A stretch of DNA of 64,000 nucleotides from Geminicoccaceae bacterium. Lineage in GTDB: Bacteria > Pseudomonadota > Alphaproteobacteria > Geminicoccales > Geminicoccaceae. Within the stretch, counting starts at the first letter, position 1. The number at the start of each line of letters is the position of its first letter. The notes under the pieces were generated by a model. It ran no database searches. It had not been told where the DNA came from and worked only from the letters and a program-made list of their open reading frames with translations. Where the stretch lies: NCBI GenBank assembly GCA_020638465.1, contig JACKIM010000002.1, positions 434,001 to 498,000 of the forward strand. The letters run 5' to 3'. Below, in pieces: positions 54,161-62,045 of this stretch. The translations under genes were made by a program, and so were the position numbers.

Positions 54161-54663
54161 TGCCCGGCAACGCGCGCAGGCTCGTCGCGATCGGGCTCGT
54201 TCTCGTTCCGCCGCTGGCGATCGCCGGATGCAACAGCGGCCAGTCTGGCCAGCAGGCGTCCTTCTCGTGCCCGTCAGCCCATATTGTCAATGGTCTCGAC
54301 CGCCAGACGTTCGACGATGGTTCGCATCTGACCATTGGCAACATCAACGGGCGCTGCTCGCTCGAAGACGACGGGATGCTGCTGCGTTTCGCCGTCGACC
54401 TGACCATCGACGGTGCCGCCGGAGCGGCTGCCGGTGACAGGCCGGCCTCCTACTTTGTCGTGCTGGTGGACGAGGATGGCGAACCGATCGACAAGACGGT
54501 GATCGATACCACGTTGCCGCTGGTTCCGGGGGAACGCCGAACGATACGCGAAAGCATCGAGCAGCAGGTCAGCGATGTCGGCGTATCAAGCGCACCCGGC
54601 TGGCAGGTCTTCATAGGCCTGCAACTGGACAGCAGCGAGGCCCTCAAGCAGCGGCAGCTGTAG
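54160..54663 (+). CDS. Hypothetical lipoprotein, 167 residues
   Basis: An unrecognised exported protein with a signal peptide and lipobox IAGC (cysteine at about residue 24). The mature part is beta-rich, contains a conserved-looking HIVNGLDRQTFDDGS segment and an Asp-rich stretch (VVLVDEDGEPIDKTVID) like an immunoglobulin-type or BatA-like fold, but no family can be named. It overlaps the CDGSH gene by one base, so the two products may be made together; their functional relation is unclear. Confidence 0.75.
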   Translation: MPGNARRLVAIGLVLVPPLAIAGCNSGQSGQQASFSCPSAHIVNGLDRQTFDDGSHLTIGNINGRCSLEDDGMLLRFAVDLTIDGAAGAAAGDRPASYFVVLVDEDGEPIDKTVIDTTLPLVPGERRTIRESIEQQVSDVGVSSAPGWQVFIGLQLDSSEALKQRQL

Positions 54664-54697
54664 ACATGCGGCTGCGTTGCAGGCGTTGGCCCCGGGG

Positions 54698-54871
54698 TCA
54701 CGAGGTCCGGGCGGTATCTTCCGGCGGCGGGTCGTCATCGTCGAAGAGGATGCGTTCCGCGGCGCCGTCGAGATCGTCGAGCTGGCCGGATCTGAGGGAC
54801 CAGAGGAAGGCTGCCAGGCCCAGTCCTCCCATGGCGAGCGCGATGGGGATGAGATACAGGAGCGCGTTCAT
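54698..54871 (-). CDS. ccoS: cbb3-type cytochrome oxidase assembly protein CcoS
   Basis: A 57-residue single-pass membrane protein needed for cofactor insertion into cbb3 oxidase. It reads MNALLYLIPIALAMGGLGLA, then AAFLWSLRSGQLDDLDGAA and ERILFDDDDPPPED. The membrane helix plus the L-x-SGQ-x-DDL-x-G-A motif and RIL-F-DDD tail are the CcoS signature. The other cco genes (ccoNOQP, ccoGHI) are not in the window, so it is an isolated copy, between two plus-strand genes on the opposite strand. Confidence 0.9.
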   Translation of the reverse strand: MNALLYLIPIALAMGGLGLAAFLWSLRSGQLDDLDGAAERILFDDDDPPPEDTARTS

Positions 54872-54904
54872 TGTCGCCGGGATCCGATTGCGAACGAAGA
54901 AGCC

Positions 54905-55774
54905 ATGACCCTCTATCGAGAGTTCACCGACCAGGAGTCACTGGATAAGGCATACAATCCAAGCCTCGGCGAGCCAAGGGGGCTCGCATCGGTATCCGGC
55001 TGGGCTGCTCGCAGCGCTGTCGTGCGGGGGCGCGAGGGCTTTCGCCGGATTCCCTTCGGTCCGACCGTCGAGGAGGCCATCAACTGGCATCGTCCCGATG
55101 CGGTTCCAAGCGCGGGTGCTCCGGTGCACCTGTTCATTCACGGGGGGTATTGGCGGGCTTTTTCGGCAAATGACCACGATTTCGTCGCGCCGGCTTTCAC
55201 CGCAGCCGGGTATCTTGTCGGAATCGTGGATTATGCTCTCTGTCCAAACGTGACGATTGACGAAATAAGCCGACAGATTCGCGCAGCCATTGCCTGGACG
55301 GCACGCAACGTTTCCGGTCTTGGCGGCAATCCCGCCCGCATCACGATATCGGGCCACTCGGCAGGCGGGCATCTCGTGGGCATGGCCGCCGTGACCGACT
55401 GGGAGGGGCGGTACGCGCTGCCAGCCGATACGGTCAAGGCCGGCATGCCGATCAGCGGCCTGTTCGACCTGCACCCTTTTCCCTACACCTACCTGCAGCC
55501 GAAGCTGCAACTCGACTGGGCACAGGTGCGTCGCAACAGCCCGATCCTGCATGTTCGTCCGTCGCCGACGCGGCTGATGGCTATGGTCGGAGGTGTGGAA
55601 TCCGGAGAATTCCACCGCCAGAGCCGCAGTTTCACGGAAGCGTGGAATGCCGCCGGCAATGACGGCAGGTGCCGGATCCTCGACGGCCATGATCATTTCA
55701 CGATCCTCGAGGACTTTGCCGATGGTGGGAAATCACTGCATCAGGATGTTCTCGCCTTCTTGAATTCCGCCTGA
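54905..55774 (+). CDS. Alpha/beta hydrolase, kynurenine-formamidase-like
   Basis: A 289-residue cytosolic alpha/beta hydrolase. The oxyanion block is VHLFIHGGYWRAFSANDHDF, the nucleophile lies in ISGHSAGGHLVGM, and the distal His is in LDGHDHFTILED. This HGGYW/GHSAGG set is typical of arylformamidase-like esterases, though a kynurenine pathway is not otherwise seen here. ATG 54905 gives the family start MTLYREFTDQ; more upstream reading crosses the divergent ccoS gene. Confidence 0.87.
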   Translation: MTLYREFTDQESLDKAYNPSLGEPRGLASVSGWAARSAVVRGREGFRRIPFGPTVEEAINWHRPDAVPSAGAPVHLFIHGGYWRAFSANDHDFVAPAFTAAGYLVGIVDYALCPNVTIDEISRQIRAAIAWTARNVSGLGGNPARITISGHSAGGHLVGMAAVTDWEGRYALPADTVKAGMPISGLFDLHPFPYTYLQPKLQLDWAQVRRNSPILHVRPSPTRLMAMVGGVESGEFHRQSRSFTEAWNAAGNDGRCRILDGHDHFTILEDFADGGKSLHQDVLAFLNSA

Positions 55775-55855
55775 TGTAAACGGCTTCTTAACCTTAACGA
55801 CCGATCATCCGCCGCAATCGTGACAAGCGCGATCTCCAAGGTGGAAGAATATCGG

Positions 55856-58123
55856 ATGAGCCAATCCCCGCATTATCCCGGTCAGGTCGAGGTCAAGGCC
55901 GTCACCCGCAGTTCCCCGGGAGACGGGCTGGACGCCTCGGAGCTGATCGCGGTGATCAAGCGGCGACGCTGGGCGATCGTCTCGACGATTGTCCTTCTTA
56001 CCACATTGTCGACCTTGATCGGGTTGCAACTCACACCGCGCTACACGGCAACCGCCCTCGTCATGATCGATCCGCGCGAGAGCAAGGTGGTCGATGTCGA
56101 AGCGGTGATGCAGGGAATGGGGGCGGATGCCGCCAGTGTCGAGACGCAGATCAAGGTGCTCGGATCGCGCTCCCACATGGAAGCGGTGATGCGCAGCCTG
56201 CATCTGTTCGAGGATCCGGAGTTCAATCCCCGCCTGACGGATACCGGACGGACGGTCAAGCTCGCCGATGCCGGTCCGCTGCGCCCCTGGCTCTCGATAT
56301 TGCCGGATGGCCTGCTGTTGTCCCTGGGACTTGCCCGCGAGCAACTCGCCGACGATGCCTACCGCGACCAGCAGCTTCAGGTGGAAACGGCCATAGACAC
56401 CTTTTCCGATCAGCTGGCCGTGCGTCAGGATGGCCGGTCCCATGTGATCGCCATCGAGTTCACCTCCGTCAATCCGGCGAAGGCGTCACGGATTGCCAAC
56501 GAGGTGGCCGATCTCTACGTCCGGCGCGAGTTCGACGCGAGGCTCGCCGCCACCAGCAAGGCAACCGGCTGGCTTGCCACCCGCTTGCGGAGCCTGCGCG
56601 ACGAACTGGAGAAATCGGAGGCGGCGGTCGAAAGCTACCGCGCCAGCGAAGGGCTTGTCGACACGGGGGCGGGGCGACTTCGCGAACAGGAACTCAGCGA
56701 GCTTTCCCGCACGTTGATGACGGCTCGCGCCGACTTGTCCGACAAGCGGGCGCGGCTCGAACTCATCCGGGAACTGCGCGCGCGGGGGGAAGGGCTCGAC
56801 ACGGTGGCTGAAGTTCTTCAGTCGGGTACGATCATGAACCTGCGCCAGCAGGAAAGCGATCTGCTTCGCGAGGAAGCTGAACTGCGCACCTATTTCGGCG
56901 AGAAGCATCCGCGCATCCAGAACCTCGTGGCCGAGAAGGCCAACCTTCAGGCCAAGATCGCCACCGAGGTCGAGCGGATCATCAAGAACCTCGGCAACGA
57001 GGTGAATGTCATTGCCAGTCGGGTCGCCGACACCGAGCGCCAGCTCGCCGACCTGTCCGGTGTCAACGATGACGAGAGGGCGAGGCAGGTCCATCTGCGC
57101 GAACTGGAACGCGAGGCCGATTCGAGCCGCCAGCTCTACGAGAGTTTTCTGCAGCGCTACAAGGAGACCCGTGAGCAGCAGGGCATCATCGAAAACGACG
57201 TGCGGGTCATTTCGCGCGCCGCCCCTCCGGAGCAGCCGAGTTCGCCCGGCCCGAAGATCTTCGCTGCCGCAGGCTTCGGGTCGTCGGTGATGATCGGGCT
57301 GATGCTGGCGCTGCTGTTCGAACGGCTCGACAACGGATTGCGCAGCACGAGGCAGGTTGAGGAGGAACTGGGGCTGGCAGCGCTCGGGCTGGTGCCCGGC
57401 ATCAAGGGGCTCCGCCGCGGCGAATATCCCCACCAGTATCTGATCAAGAAGCCGCTCTCGGCCTATGCCGAGGCCATGCGGGCGATCTACACGTCGATGC
57501 AGCTATCCGATGTCGACAGTCCCCCCAAGGTGGTCATGGTCACATCGGCACTGCCGCAGGAGGGAAAGACCACGCTGTCGCTGAGCCTTGCCACCTTTGC
57601 CGCCCGTTCGGCGCAAAGGGTGATTCTGGTCGACCTGGATCTGCGCCATCCCAGCGTGCATCGCGACCTGCCGCTCGAGCCGGAAGCCGGTTTCGTCGAG
57701 GTGATGGCCGGTGAAAGGAAGCTGAGCGAAGTCATTCTCCACGATGAGGAAAGTGGCATCGATATCCTGCCGGTCCGCCGCCAGACGGCCAACCCCACCG
57801 ATATCCTCTCCAGCCGCAGAATGCGCCGGCTCATCAGTGTCCTGCGCAGCCACTACGACTATGTCGTGATCGATTCGGCACCGCTGCTGGGTGTTACCGA
57901 CAGCAAGATCGTCGCGCTTCTGGTCGACAAGGTGATCTTTGCGACACAATGGGAAAAGACCCGGATCGAGGCAGCCCGCAACGGACTTGCCCATCTGCGC
58001 GAGATCAACGCCAGCGTTGCCGGTTCGGTGCTCACCCAGGTCAATGTCAGGAAGCATGCCTATTACGGCTATGGCGATGTCGGGCAATATTATGGCAAGT
58101 ACCAGCGATATTACGTGAACTGA
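55856..58123 (+). CDS. Wzz-type chain-length regulator with BY-kinase domain (copy 2)
   Basis: A 755-residue paralogue of the protein at 12769: membrane helix (IVSTIVLLTTLSTLIGLQL), periplasmic Wzz and coiled-coil region, second helix (SSVMIGLMLALLFERLDNG), then a tyrosine autokinase with Walker A LPQEGKTTLS, VILVDLDLRHPSV and YVVIDSAPLLGVTDSK. The C-terminus has eight tyrosines, ending YYVN as in copy 1, and both share FLQRYKETREQQ. No glycan genes flank it, so it may act on the same polysaccharide in trans or on another. ATG 55856 follows AAGGTGG; GTG at 55820 is an alternative. Confidence 0.92.
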   Translation: MSQSPHYPGQVEVKAVTRSSPGDGLDASELIAVIKRRRWAIVSTIVLLTTLSTLIGLQLTPRYTATALVMIDPRESKVVDVEAVMQGMGADAASVETQIKVLGSRSHMEAVMRSLHLFEDPEFNPRLTDTGRTVKLADAGPLRPWLSILPDGLLLSLGLAREQLADDAYRDQQLQVETAIDTFSDQLAVRQDGRSHVIAIEFTSVNPAKASRIANEVADLYVRREFDARLAATSKATGWLATRLRSLRDELEKSEAAVESYRASEGLVDTGAGRLREQELSELSRTLMTARADLSDKRARLELIRELRARGEGLDTVAEVLQSGTIMNLRQQESDLLREEAELRTYFGEKHPRIQNLVAEKANLQAKIATEVERIIKNLGNEVNVIASRVADTERQLADLSGVNDDERARQVHLRELEREADSSRQLYESFLQRYKETREQQGIIENDVRVISRAAPPEQPSSPGPKIFAAAGFGSSVMIGLMLALLFERLDNGLRSTRQVEEELGLAALGLVPGIKGLRRGEYPHQYLIKKPLSAYAEAMRAIYTSMQLSDVDSPPKVVMVTSALPQEGKTTLSLSLATFAARSAQRVILVDLDLRHPSVHRDLPLEPEAGFVEVMAGERKLSEVILHDEESGIDILPVRRQTANPTDILSSRRMRRLISVLRSHYDYVVIDSAPLLGVTDSKIVALLVDKVIFATQWEKTRIEAARNGLAHLREINASVAGSVLTQVNVRKHAYYGYGDVGQYYGKYQRYYVN

Positions 58124-58161
58124 AGCCGGCATTGTCGCCGCGTGGAGTGTGGAATGGAGAA

Positions 58162-58183
58162 GGCCGGCATGGAGATGCCGGCC
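58162..58183. terminator. Stem-loop between convergent genes
   Basis: GGCCGGCAT and ATGCCGGCC form a perfect 9-base stem with loop GGAG, between the stops of the kinase gene (plus) and the sugar-binding protein gene (minus). It lacks a T-run; a bidirectional terminator or RNA-stabilising hairpin is likely. Confidence 0.55.
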
Positions 58184-58217
58184 CAATGCGTTTCCCGCGA
58201 CTGCGTGTGGGTATCGG

Positions 58218-59186
58218 TTACTTCACGTAGTCGAGCAGTGGATCCGTATTGTCCTCCAGAACCTGCCTGGTCAGCACCAGCGTCGGCACGTAGATGGTCG
58301 TTTCGACACTGCCGCCCTGAAGCAGCTTCGTGACATTTTCGACGGCTTCCTTGCCGATGAGGTAGGGAAGCTGGGCGACGGAGGCATTCAGCCGGCCTTC
58401 CTTGATGCTCTCCACCGCATCGACATTGCCGTCGACACCGATGATGACGATGTCGTCGCCCTTGCCGGCGGCGTAGGCGGCCTCGACGGCACCCAGCGCC
58501 ATGCCGTCATTGGCGGCGAAGATGGCCTTGAGGTCGGGGAAACGGGTCAGGACGTCGGTGGTGATGTTGGCCGCCTTGCCGCGGTCCCAGTCGCCCGGCA
58601 GCGATGCGACCACCTCAAGGCCCGGTGCTGCCGTCTTGAGCTTGTCGGTGAAGCCGCGGGCACGCTTTTGTCCGGTGATGTTGCCGGACAATCCCTCGAT
58701 CACCAGCACCGCCCCGGTGGCATCGCCGCCCAGTTCCGAGATCAGGTAGTCCGCACCCAGCGCACCGGCCGCCTCGTTGTCCGATCCGATCGTGAATGCG
58801 ACGTCGACACCGGCCTCGGCGGCAATCTCACGGTCGAGATTGGCATCGAGGTCCACGACAGGAATATTGCGCTCGGTCGCCTGCTTGAGGCAGGGGAGAA
58901 GATTGGTCGAGTTGATGGCAGCAGTGATCATCGCCGTCGGGTTGTGCTCAAGCATGGTGTTGCAGACGTTGAGCTGCGGCTCGGCCGCCTGGTCGCTTTC
59001 GACGGCCTGAAGGTAGTATTCCACACCCTCGGCTTGCGAGGCATCCTTCACGCCCTGTTCCATGGCACCCCAGAATGGATTGGAAAGGGTCTTCATCAGG
59101 ACGCCATAGACACGGTCGGCCGCCTGGGCCTGACATGTGGCGGCAAGCAGGGCGACGGCGGCGACGCCGCAAAGGACGGATTTCAT
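58218..59186 (-). CDS. Sugar ABC-transporter substrate-binding protein (RbsB/AlsB-like)
   Basis: A 322-residue periplasmic receptor of the pentose/hexose type. The signal peptide ends after CQAQA (residue 22). The opening VYGVLMKTLSNPFWGAM resembles the D-allose receptor AlsB; others are AAINSTNLLPCLKQA, VVDLDANLD, IEGLSGNITGQKRARGF, PGDWDRGKAANIT and IFAANDGMALGAVEA. No ATP-binding or permease gene follows or precedes, so its transporter must lie elsewhere or it acts only as a sensor. The 589 bases upstream up to xpaC hold only weak candidates. Confidence 0.92.
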   Translation of the reverse strand: MKSVLCGVAAVALLAATCQAQAADRVYGVLMKTLSNPFWGAMEQGVKDASQAEGVEYYLQAVESDQAAEPQLNVCNTMLEHNPTAMITAAINSTNLLPCLKQATERNIPVVDLDANLDREIAAEAGVDVAFTIGSDNEAAGALGADYLISELGGDATGAVLVIEGLSGNITGQKRARGFTDKLKTAAPGLEVVASLPGDWDRGKAANITTDVLTRFPDLKAIFAANDGMALGAVEAAYAAGKGDDIVIIGVDGNVDAVESIKEGRLNASVAQLPYLIGKEAVENVTKLLQGGSVETTIYVPTLVLTRQVLEDNTDPLLDYVK

Positions 59187-59375
59187 CAGTCAACCTCCCG
59201 TAGATTTCGCAAGCGCCACCGAGGGCGCTGATCATGACGCGCGGGCCGATCCTAGCAGCGTATCGCGAGCTTGCCGATAGCCACGCCACACTGCGTGCGG
59301 CGTATTTTGCCGCTATGGCAAGGGTCCCGGTATCGGGAATGTGCACAAGTCCTGGAATATCATGGGGTTCGAGTC

Positions 59376-59387
59376 CGTATTAATACG
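59376..59387. promoter_or_regulatory. 12-bp palindrome CGTATTAATACG
   Basis: A perfect palindrome, A/T-centred, in the divergent intergenic region. It could be an operator for the xpaC-telA module or for the sugar receptor. No known regulator binding consensus is claimed. Confidence 0.35.
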
Positions 59388-59660
59388 CATGTTCCTGCTG
59401 TGAAATGAACGGGACATTCCCTATTGCACACACCCGGTGATGATTCGACACTTTCGGTGTCGTATTCCACGGGCGTGAGGTGCATAATGGTGGGTCGGCC
59501 GCACCATCCATATTGCGTCGCGGGAACATTGCCACCATGTCTAACGGGCATGTTTCCACGGTCATGCCCCTGATACTTGGAGTTACCAACCGGCGACCTT
59601 CCTCCTCCCTTGAACGTTTCGTGGTCGGCAGGGGAAGGTCGGGCAAGAGCGAGAGGACAG

Positions 59661-59741
59661 TTGAACAAGGCATCGAATACGCTCGGCATTGCGTTGATGA
59701 CACTGATCATCGTCATTCTTTCGCTCGGATCGGTATTTTGA
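59661..59741 (+). CDS. Possible 26-residue membrane peptide
   Basis: A TTG preceded by GAGAGGA can start a 26-codon frame whose product is almost one hydrophobic helix (residues about 8-25, LGIALMTLIIVILSLGSVF). It ends 34 bases before the xpaC-like gene on the same strand. The size and composition match small membrane peptides that often go unannotated, but the TTG start and short length make chance possible. Confidence 0.3.
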   Translation: MNKASNTLGIALMTLIIVILSLGSVF

Positions 59742-59775
59742 TGATCCGGCATCCGCAGACGGGCCGGAGGTCGTC

Positions 59776-60657
59776 ATGAGCCAGTTTTCGAGACGGGTCG
59801 GGTCGGGCGTCGATCCGGCGCAGCAATCGCCGCAACCGGGTTCGCTGCCGGTCGTGGCCAAGCCGATGGCATTGCGGATCCTGCCGCTGTTCATCGCCTT
59901 GCCGGCGATTTCGGGGCTGATGACCGGAAGCTTCTTCCGCACGCTCGGTGCCGTCGCGAGCTTCGGCCTGCTGATCGTCGCCGGAACCTTCGTGCAGAAG
60001 GGGCTCGAAGCCGAAGCCTCCTACAATGCCCGCCGGATTGCGCGTCCTCCCGGTCCACGCAAGCTGTTCGGCGCCGCGCTGGTCGCCGCCTCGGTCTTCT
60101 GTCTGGCCTGGCTGTCGCATGGCTCCGGCCTCTTCATGTCGATACTCTATGCCGTTCTGGGCGGGGGCGGCTGCGTCATGGCCTATGGCCTCGATCCGAT
60201 GGGACGCAAGGATATCGACGAGGATCTGGCCGCGCGCGCGGGCCTGCGTTCGGAGGATGTGATCGAGGCGGTGAGCGAGGCCGAGAACAAGATCCGCGAG
60301 ATCGAGTTGAACGCCCGCGAACTGCACAATCGCGAACTCAGCGAGCGTCTCGGCAGGATCGCGGCCCGGGCCCGGGCCGTGCTCGCCCAGGTGGAGAGGA
60401 CGCCCGGCGATCTGCGCCGGGCGCGCCGGTTCTTCGTCACCTACCTCGATGGCACCCGTGATGTAGTGCGCAAATATCGCGAACAGCAGAATGACCTCGC
60501 CAATACGCCTTTGGCCGAGAGCTTCCGTCACGTTCTGGAGACGGTCGAGAAGGTGTTCGGCGAACAGGAAGAAGTTCTCAAGCGCAATGACAGTCTCGAT
60601 CTGGAAGTACAGATCGACGTGCTGCGCACCCAGCTTGAGAAGGAAGGTGTCCATTGA
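59776..60657 (+). CDS. XpaC-like membrane protein
   Basis: A 293-residue protein with about four membrane helices in the first 130 residues (ILPLFIALPAISGLM, ASFGLLIVAGTFV, LFGAALVAASVFCLAW, YAVLGGGGCVMAYGL), then a cytosolic all-helical, charged domain (EAVSEAENKIREIELNARELHNRELSERL in parts, ARAVLAQVERTPGDLRRARRFF). The C-terminal domain fits the 5-bromo-4-chloroindolyl-phosphate-hydrolysis (XpaC) family, regularly linked to TelA genes. No enzyme activity can be read from sequence. GGAGG lies six bases before the ATG. The telA-like gene follows after 92 bases. Confidence 0.85.
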   Translation: MSQFSRRVGSGVDPAQQSPQPGSLPVVAKPMALRILPLFIALPAISGLMTGSFFRTLGAVASFGLLIVAGTFVQKGLEAEASYNARRIARPPGPRKLFGAALVAASVFCLAWLSHGSGLFMSILYAVLGGGGCVMAYGLDPMGRKDIDEDLAARAGLRSEDVIEAVSEAENKIREIELNARELHNRELSERLGRIAARARAVLAQVERTPGDLRRARRFFVTYLDGTRDVVRKYREQQNDLANTPLAESFRHVLETVEKVFGEQEEVLKRNDSLDLEVQIDVLRTQLEKEGVH

Positions 60658-60749
60658 CGGCGCATCGCCGGATGACAGTCCGTTGGCGAACGTTGGCCAT
60701 TGCCAGGATTTCAATGCGAACAATCGACCCGAGGGAGGGAAAGTGAGCC

Positions 60750-61937
60750 ATGAGTGAACAACCCGAAATGCAGCGCACCGCACCTCCGCCGTTGCCGGTG
60801 GCGACGGCCGAACTCGCCGACAGCATCCAGGTGCTGTCCCGTGAGCTGGCCCATGACCTGCAGATCGACCTCGATGGCGACGCCAGCAAGGCCGTGGCCC
60901 AGGCCGTGCAGGAAATCGACATGGGCGATACCAGTTCGATCATCTTCTTCGGTTCCAAGGCTCAGCAGCAGCTGACGACCATTTCGGATTCGATGCTCGA
61001 AGAGGTTCGCACCAAGGATGTGGGGCCGGCCGGACAGGCACTCAACACCATGGTCAGCAAGCTGCGCGAGCTGAAATTCGAGGATATCGATCCTACCGAC
61101 AAGCCCAACTGGTTCGAGCGCATGCTGGGCATGGGCAACAACAAGTTGCAGGACTATCTCGACCAGTACGAGACGGTGCGCGAGCAGATCGACGGGATCA
61201 CCAACGATCTGGAGCGGCACAAGACCACTCTGCTCACCGATATCACCAAGCTCGACAAGCTCTACGATGCCAATCTCGACTATTTCCGCACATTGGAGAT
61301 CTATGTCGCTGCGGGACGGGCGAAGCTGAAGGAACTGGACGAGACGATCATTCCCAAGCTCGCCGAAGCTGTCGGGAACCAGGACGATGTCATCCAGTCG
61401 CAAAAGCTGCGGGACCTGCGTTCGGCCCGCGATGATCTCGAACGCCGCGTGCATGACCTGCTGCTGACGCGGCAGGTCACCATGCAGAGCCTGCCATCGA
61501 TAAGGCTGGTGCAGGAGAATGACAAGTCGCTGATCACCAAGATCAATTCGACCCTTGCCAATACCGTGCCGCTGTGGCGCCAGCAGCTTGCCCAGGCGAT
61601 CACCGTCTACCGTTCCGGGCAGGCCGCCGATGCGGTGAAGGCTGCGACGGATCTCACCAACGATCTGTTAAAGAGTAATGCCGATAATCTGCGGCAGGTG
61701 AACCAGCAGGTTCGCGAACAGGTCGAAAGGGGGGTCTTCGACATCGATACGGTTCGGGCGGCCAACGAGCAGCTGATCGCCACGATCGAGGACAGCCTGC
61801 GCATCGCTGACGAGGGCAAGGTCAAGCGGCGCGAGGCCGAACACCAGCTTGCCGAGGCCGAGCATCAGCTGAAAGAGGCCCTGCAGGCGGCATCGGCACG
61901 CGCCGAAACAGTCGGCAAGGAACTGCCGAAGGCATGA
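60750..61937 (+). CDS. telA: TelA/toxic-anion-resistance family protein
   Basis: A 395-residue cytosolic, almost entirely helical protein of the TelA (YceH/YaaN) family, named for tellurite or toxic-anion resistance. Family blocks are SIIFFGSKAQQQL, DVGPAGQALNTMVSKLREL, WFERMLGMGNN, YIAAGR-type YVAAGRAKLKELDE, and RQVTMQSLPSIRLVQENDKSL. Long coiled-coil helices dominate, and the C-terminus is a Glu/Ala-rich tail. GAGGGAGGG precedes the ATG. Family members pair with XpaC, here the gene immediately upstream; the next gene encodes an SPFH protein, indicating a membrane-associated complex. Confidence 0.93.
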   Translation: MSEQPEMQRTAPPPLPVATAELADSIQVLSRELAHDLQIDLDGDASKAVAQAVQEIDMGDTSSIIFFGSKAQQQLTTISDSMLEEVRTKDVGPAGQALNTMVSKLRELKFEDIDPTDKPNWFERMLGMGNNKLQDYLDQYETVREQIDGITNDLERHKTTLLTDITKLDKLYDANLDYFRTLEIYVAAGRAKLKELDETIIPKLAEAVGNQDDVIQSQKLRDLRSARDDLERRVHDLLLTRQVTMQSLPSIRLVQENDKSLITKINSTLANTVPLWRQQLAQAITVYRSGQAADAVKAATDLTNDLLKSNADNLRQVNQQVREQVERGVFDIDTVRAANEQLIATIEDSLRIADEGKVKRREAEHQLAEAEHQLKEALQAASARAETVGKELPKA

Positions 61938-62045
61938 GGCCCTGCCGGCGGCGGGCCTGACATGAAGCCCGAAACGGCGTTCGGCTGCCGCTGTTGCCGG
62001 TAGCCGTCGCCGGTCGGGCTTTCACTCAATCATGGAGCATTTGCC

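Larger units (their letters stand above)
59187..59775. other. 589-base intergenic region with a 12-bp palindrome
   Basis: It lies between the minus-strand sugar-receptor gene and the plus-strand xpaC-like gene, so it should carry divergent promoters. At 59376-59387 is the perfect palindrome CGTATTAATACG. A stem GCGGC-GTATTTT-GCCGC sits nearer to the sugar-receptor side. Open frames on the minus strand here have no coding character. A possible 26-residue membrane peptide lies at 59661-59741. Confidence 0.5.
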
